The notes beneath the pieces were generated by a model, which saw only the letters and a program-made list of their open reading frames with translations, searched no databases and had not been told where the DNA came from. This document shows positions 59,854 through 64,000 of a DNA stretch of 64,000 bases, one piece after another. Position 1 is the stretch's first letter. Each line of letters opens with the position of its first letter. This DNA comes from UBA2421 sp002343075 (GTDB lineage Bacteria; Planctomycetota; Phycisphaerae; Tepidisphaerales; Tepidisphaeraceae). Made by a program: the position numbers and the translations under genes. The stretch is from positions 62,001 to 126,000 of the forward strand of contig CALJLN010000046.1 of NCBI GenBank assembly GCA_937982565.1, read 5' to 3'.

Positions 59854-62397
59854 TCAATGCGTCGCCGAATCGTCGCCGATGCGCATCGAGTAAAAGCTGC
59901 GATAGATGAATACCAGCGCGATCAGGAAGAACACGCCGGCGAGAATGTGTTGCAGGGTGACGTTGCCGCTCTTTGTCATCTGAATAGCCAGCTCGACGGC
60001 GAGCAGGCCGAAGAGCGTGCTGAACTTGATGATCGGATTGAGCGCGACGCTGCTGGTGTCCTTGAACGGATCGCCGACGGTATCGCCAACGACGGTGGCA
60101 TCGTGCAGCGGGGTGCCCTTCATTCGAAGCTCGGTCTCGACGATCTTCTTGGCGTTGTCCCATGCTCCGCCGGCGTTGGCCATGAAGATGGCCTGGAACA
60201 GGCCGACGACTGCCAAGCCGATGAGGAAGCCGACGAAGAAGTAGGCATCAATGAACGCGGTGGCGAGGGTCATGAAGAACACGGTAAGGAAGATGTTAAA
60301 CATCCCCGCCTGCGCGTATTGCGTGCAGATGGCGACGACCTTCTTGCTGTCTTCCACCGAGGCCTTGGTAACGCCTTCGAGCTTCATGTTCTGCTTAATG
60401 AACTCGACGGCGCGATAGGCACCGGTGATGACCGCCTGGCAGCTTGCACCGCTGAACCAGTAAATCACCGCAGCGCCCATGATCATGCCGAGCAGGAACG
60501 GGGCGTGCAGAATCGAAAGGTTGGAGATGGCAAGCTGATTGGTCAGGCCGTCGGTGAGAAGCATGATGATGCTGAAGACCATGGTGGTCGAGCCGACGAC
60601 CGCGGTTCCGATCAGCACGGGCTTGGCGGTGGCCTTGAACGTGTTGCCGGCGCCGTCGTTTTCTTCCAGCAGCATCTTGGCCTGCGTGAAGTCGGCATCC
60701 ATGCCGAAGTTTTGCTTGAGGTCGGCCTTGATGTCGGGCTGTTCTTCGATGAGCGAGAGTTCATAAACCGATTGCGCGTTGTCGGTCACCGGGCCATAGC
60801 TATCGACGGCGATGGTGACAGGGCCCATGCCCAGGAAGCCGAAGGCCACAAGGCCGAAAGCGAAGATCGCCGAGGCCGGCATGATGGAACTCAGGCTGCT
60901 GTTAACGTCGCCGGGGTTGACCGGGACACCGATGAGGGTGATGAGGTATGCAATCGCCATCAGACCTGCGATCGTCACCCCGCCGACCCAGAACGCGCTG
61001 AAATTGCCGGCGGTAAGACCGGAGAGAATGTTGAGCGACGCCCCGCCTTCCTTGCTGGCGGTCACAACCTCGCGGACGTGGCGAGCGTGGACGGAGGTAA
61101 AGATCTTGGTGACTTCAGGAATGATGGCCCCTGCGAGCGTGCCGCAGGTGATGATGGTTGCCAGCTTCCACCACAGATCGGTGTTGGCATAAGTGCCGAC
61201 GGTGATGTTGCCCATCATGAAGTAGGAGACGACGTAGGTGGCGATGATCGAGAGAATCGAGGCGAGCCACACCAGGCTGGTGAGCGGGGCTTCGAAGTTG
61301 AAGCTGCGCTTCGTCAGATAGCGGGCCTTGGCGAAGGCTTCATTAATGAAGTAGGCCAGCCCGCTGGTGACAACCATGAGGAGGCGCATGACGAAGATCC
61401 AGACAAGCAGCTTGGTCTGAATCATCGGATCGTTGATAGCGAGGAGAATGAACGTAATGAGGGCAACGCCGGTCACGCCGTAGGTTTCGAAGCCGTCGGC
61501 GCTGGGGCCAACGCTGTCGCCGGCATTGTCGCCCACGCAGTCGGCGATGACGCCGGGGTTGCGCGCGTCGTCTTCCTTGATCTTGAAGACGATCTTCATG
61601 AGGTCCGAGCCGATATCGGCGATCTTGGTGAAAATGCCGCCAGCCACGCGAAGGGCTGCAGCACCGAGTGATTCGCCAATTGCAAAACCGATAAAGCACG
61701 GCCCGGCCAGGGTGCGATCAATGAACAAAATGATCGCCAGCATGATGAGCAGTTCGACGCTGATGAGCACCATACCGATCGACATGCCGGCCTTGAGCGG
61801 GATGGCGTAGCAGGGGTATCCGAAACCCTTGAGCGAGGCGTGCGCCGTGCGACTATTGGCAAAAGTGTTGACTCGAATGCCAAACCACGCGACTGCGGCC
61901 GAGCCGGCCATGCCCACGAGGCTGAAGCCGACAATCATGCCGACCTTCCAGGCCGGAAAGCCCTTGCCCATGATCTCTTCGCCGGCGGAGTTGAGCTGAC
62001 CGGTGGGATACTCGGCTAAGAAGCCGAAGTAGAAGACGATCGCTGCGGTGATAAACACCCAGAGGATCATGAGGAACTTGGCTTGAGTGAAGAGGTAGGT
62101 TTTGCAGGTGACATAGATCAGCTCGGAGACTTCGAGCATGCACTTGTGCACCGGCATCTTCTTCAGCTGGGCATAGATGCCGACACCGAAGAGCAGGCCG
62201 AGTACGCAAATGCCCAGCCCCCAGAGCAGCAGGGTGTGCCCCGTGGTGGTCCCACCGAGGTACATCTTGGCGGTGGTGAGTTCTTCGGGGAGTTTAAGCT
62301 TCGCCTCGCTTGCCATCGCCGGGGTCGCGACGACGGCGAGAAGAAGACCAACGGTAAGGGCGATGGTTAGCCCTTTCCAACGAGTCAGGTATCGCAT
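59854..62397 (-). CDS. hppA: Membrane-bound ion-translocating pyrophosphatase, divergent
   Basis: 847 residues, about 16 membrane segments plus an N-terminal signal-like segment ending PAMAS; canonical enzymes have 660-770. Couples PPi hydrolysis to H+ or Na+ pumping. Conserved sites: EDDARNPGVIADCVGDNAGDS (key EDD, RNP, VGDN.GD) and VVGDTVGDPFKDTS. The usual DVGADLVGKVE motif reads DIGSDLMKIVF (261-271), losing the Glu and shifting the Lys. GNTFKA (584-589) has Lys where K+-dependent enzymes have Ala, so it is predicted K+-independent. A ~25-residue acidic insertion precedes it. ATG at 62397; a TTG at 62418 is less likely. Confidence 0.92.
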   Translation of the reverse strand: MRYLTRWKGLTIALTVGLLLAVVATPAMASEAKLKLPEELTTAKMYLGGTTTGHTLLLWGLGICVLGLLFGVGIYAQLKKMPVHKCMLEVSELIYVTCKTYLFTQAKFLMILWVFITAAIVFYFGFLAEYPTGQLNSAGEEIMGKGFPAWKVGMIVGFSLVGMAGSAAVAWFGIRVNTFANSRTAHASLKGFGYPCYAIPLKAGMSIGMVLISVELLIMLAIILFIDRTLAGPCFIGFAIGESLGAAALRVAGGIFTKIADIGSDLMKIVFKIKEDDARNPGVIADCVGDNAGDSVGPSADGFETYGVTGVALITFILLAINDPMIQTKLLVWIFVMRLLMVVTSGLAYFINEAFAKARYLTKRSFNFEAPLTSLVWLASILSIIATYVVSYFMMGNITVGTYANTDLWWKLATIITCGTLAGAIIPEVTKIFTSVHARHVREVVTASKEGGASLNILSGLTAGNFSAFWVGGVTIAGLMAIAYLITLIGVPVNPGDVNSSLSSIMPASAIFAFGLVAFGFLGMGPVTIAVDSYGPVTDNAQSVYELSLIEEQPDIKADLKQNFGMDADFTQAKMLLEENDGAGNTFKATAKPVLIGTAVVGSTTMVFSIIMLLTDGLTNQLAISNLSILHAPFLLGMIMGAAVIYWFSGASCQAVITGAYRAVEFIKQNMKLEGVTKASVEDSKKVVAICTQYAQAGMFNIFLTVFFMTLATAFIDAYFFVGFLIGLAVVGLFQAIFMANAGGAWDNAKKIVETELRMKGTPLHDATVVGDTVGDPFKDTSSVALNPIIKFSTLFGLLAVELAIQMTKSGNVTLQHILAGVFFLIALVFIYRSFYSMRIGDDSATH

Positions 62398-62677
62398 GTA
62401 AGTTCGGAGCCTCCTCAAGCTCTTGCACGATCGGCGGATTCACACCCGCCCGGGTTAAGGGGGTGGGATGTTAAACGGAGCGATGCGTTCGTACAACCAT
62501 CGCTCCGCCATAACGGACAACTTTCCGTTTTATCGGCAGATGGAATGAAAAATGGATAGCCTCAACGGCGCAGAAATTGCTTTGACTTACTCGCAGCGGG
62601 GCATTCTGGCTTTTGCGCGAACAAATACAGCGCTCATCCAGCGGGGGGCATTGCTCGCCCGCGGGGCCGGGGGATTC
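62398..62677. other. metK-hppA intergenic region with leader inverted repeat
   Basis: 280 bases. Main structure is the inverted repeat at 62476-62507. GAGGAG (minus strand, near 62410) is the probable hppA ribosome-binding site, somewhat far (12 bases) from the ATG. Downstream of metK the sequence is GC-rich with short imperfect hairpins only. Confidence 0.6.
62476..62507 (-). promoter_or_regulatory. Perfect 10-bp inverted repeat in the hppA leader
   Basis: CGGAGCGATG (62476-62485) / CATCGCTCCG (62498-62507), 12-base loop in which GTT/AAC can pair further. It lies 79 bases before the hppA ATG; either a leader-RNA hairpin or an operator. Confidence 0.55.
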
Positions 62678-63931
62678 TCACACCCCCGCCGCCTTGCGGA
62701 ACGTGGCGGCGAGGTCGGTTTTTTCCCAGGTAAAGGTGTCGTAGACCTTGCCGTCGACCTTTACCTTGCCGGGCTTGCGGCCGAAGTGGCCGTGGCTGCT
62801 GGTCGGGCGGAAAATCGGGTTGAGCAACTGCAGATGATTGATGATCCCGCGGGGCTTGAGATCGACATGCTTCACGACGATATCGCTAATCTTCTTCTCA
62901 TCGATCTTGCCGGAACCAAAGGTGTCGACAAATACACTCACCGGCTCGGCAATGCCGATCGCATACGCGAGTTGCACCTCGCACTCGTCGGCGAGTCCCG
63001 CAGCGACGATGTTCTTGGCGATGTATCGCGCCATGTAGGCAGCCGAGCGATCGACCTTCGTGGGGTCTTTCCCGCTGAACGCGCCCCCGCCGTGGCGTCC
63101 GCGGCCGCCGTAGGTGTCGACGATGATCTTTCGGCCCGTCAGCCCCGTGTCGCCGTGCGGCCCGCCGATCACAAATCGGCCCGTGGGGTTCACATGATAA
63201 ATCACCTTGTCATGAAAGTACTTGGCGGGAATGCACGGCTTGATGATCTTCTCGATCATCTCCTTCTTGGCATCATCGCTGACCACTTCGCCCTTGATGA
63301 TGCTGGTATCGTGTTGCGTGCTCAGCACGACGGTGTGCACACGCGTCGGACGGCCATTTTCGTACTCGACCGTGACCTGGCTCTTGGCATCCGGGCGGAG
63401 ATATTTCAGCTTACCCGACGCGCGCAGGTCGGCCTGCTTCTCCATGATGCGATGGGCAAGCCAGATGGGCAGCGGCATGAGGTCTTCGGTTTCTCGGCAC
63501 GCGAAGCCGAACATCATCCCCTGATCGCCGGCACCTTCTTCCTTGGCGGCCTTCTTGCTGCCCTTGTCGCGGGCGTTGTCCACGCCGCGGGCGATGTCGG
63601 CGCTCTGCGAGTGGATGGCGTTCAGCACGCCGCAACTGTCATGGCTGAAACCGATATCCTGATGGTGATAACCGATCGACTTGATCGTGTTGCGGACGAT
63701 CTCATCAACGTGCACATAAACATTGGTCTTCACTTCGCCGGCAACCACCACCTGGCCAGTGGTGCAGAGCGTTTCACACGCAACGCGCGTCCCGCGGATG
63801 TCGTGTTTCTCTTTTATTTCCTGGGCGAAGATGGCGTCGAGAACGCTGTCGGAAATGGCATCCGAGACTTTGTCGGGATGACCCATCGATACCGATTCGC
63901 TGGTGAACAAGTGTTTGCGTGCGGATGCCAC
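62678..63931 (-). CDS. metK: S-adenosylmethionine synthetase
   Basis: Makes SAM from methionine and ATP; cytoplasmic tetramer. Begins at a GTG at 63931 (MASARKHLFTSESVSMGHPDK) with AAGGAG at ideal spacing; the frame opens at 63961 with a TTG. Landmarks: SVSMGHPDKVSDAISD, GAGDQGMMFGFACRETE, GPHGDTGLTGRKIIVDTYGG (key GGPxGDxGLTGRK) and GGRGRHGGGAFSGKDPTKVDRSAAY. 417 residues, some 20-30 longer than usual because of small insertions, such as RDKGSKKAAKEEGAGDQ before the glycine-rich loop. No SAM riboswitch can be seen; only 69 bases of upstream sequence are in the window. Confidence 0.96.
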   Translation of the reverse strand: MASARKHLFTSESVSMGHPDKVSDAISDSVLDAIFAQEIKEKHDIRGTRVACETLCTTGQVVVAGEVKTNVYVHVDEIVRNTIKSIGYHHQDIGFSHDSCGVLNAIHSQSADIARGVDNARDKGSKKAAKEEGAGDQGMMFGFACRETEDLMPLPIWLAHRIMEKQADLRASGKLKYLRPDAKSQVTVEYENGRPTRVHTVVLSTQHDTSIIKGEVVSDDAKKEMIEKIIKPCIPAKYFHDKVIYHVNPTGRFVIGGPHGDTGLTGRKIIVDTYGGRGRHGGGAFSGKDPTKVDRSAAYMARYIAKNIVAAGLADECEVQLAYAIGIAEPVSVFVDTFGSGKIDEKKISDIVVKHVDLKPRGIINHLQLLNPIFRPTSSHGHFGRKPGKVKVDGKVYDTFTWEKTDLAATFRKAAGV

Positions 63932-64000
63932 GTTGAATGCTCCTTCGATTTTCTGAATCAAACCCGTTTCAACCGCCGGGCGTGCGGGAGGGGAAACATA

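Noticed and set aside
62678..64000. SAM riboswitch upstream of metK
   Set aside because: Only 69 bases upstream of the start are in the window and no riboswitch core is seen there; presence farther upstream cannot be judged.
1..64000. tRNA or rRNA genes
   Set aside because: No T-arm-like GTTCGAATC segments within cloverleaf context and no rRNA-like conserved stretches noticed by eye; a covariance search would be decisive.

Overview
This 64 kb window looks like chromosomal DNA of a planctomycete, most likely class Phycisphaerae (Tepidisphaerales-like). Four things point that way: five proteins begin with the planctomycete LEPR-XLL type N-terminal motif, three secreted proteins carry near-identical dockerin-like 'GDxNxDGxVxLxDFTxLAxxFG' pairs, one carries a PEP-CTERM sorting tail, and lipid A synthesis (lpxK) sits beside LPS-type glycosyltransfer. 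The lineage call is inference from protein families. I saw no rRNA, tRNA or CRISPR array.

Layout. 1-9.3 kb: recQ (cut by the window edge), dtd-trpF, an amidohydrolase, a PBP4-type carboxypeptidase and an amidase of peptidoglycan metabolism, a D-cysteine desulfhydrase-like enzyme, ruvX and manC. 9.4-14.9 kb: a DUF3179-like membrane protein, an orphan MacB/LolD-type ATPase with a lipoprotein, gluQ-lpxK overlapping by 4 bases, and the redox repressor rex. 14.9-19.5 kb: a giant LEPR-XLL surface protein. 19.7-31.1 kb: proS, a toxin-antitoxin pair whose PIN toxin is frameshifted, a histidine phosphatase, an M20 peptidase, hydrolases, a DUF4105 protein, topA and an iodotyrosine-deiodinase-like flavoprotein. 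31.2-36.7 kb: a membrane protein/winged-helix regulator pair bracketed by matching 17-base palindromic operators, a Pat-type ADP-forming acyl-CoA synthetase/GNAT fusion, a hypothetical gene and gntK. 36.7-37.4 kb: a REP-associated transposase-like gene flanked by two inverted REP hairpins.

The most interesting block is 37.5-46.7 kb, five co-directional genes: periplasmic adaptor, GAF-TM-HlyD fusion, PqqD-like/M50 protease/HlyD fusion, truncated SecA-like ATPase, and an RTX-type LEPR-XLL protein. It reads as a dedicated export and processing machine plus its likely substrate. I propose that the PqqD-like domain recognises the LEPR-XLL leader and the M50 site cleaves it. This is a hypothesis from domain content and gene order.

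46.9-50.2 kb holds a small zincin, sppA, a glycosyltransferase and a methyltransferase. 50.2-59.0 kb is a run of secreted proteins on the minus strand: M23 peptidase, metzincin, autotransporter-like PEP-CTERM protein, and a GloVer-repeat/RTX protein. 59.0-59.9 kb is gene-free and rich in hairpins, including an inverted copy of a ~175-base element also present at 25 kb. The window ends with a divergent membrane pyrophosphatase (hppA) and metK.
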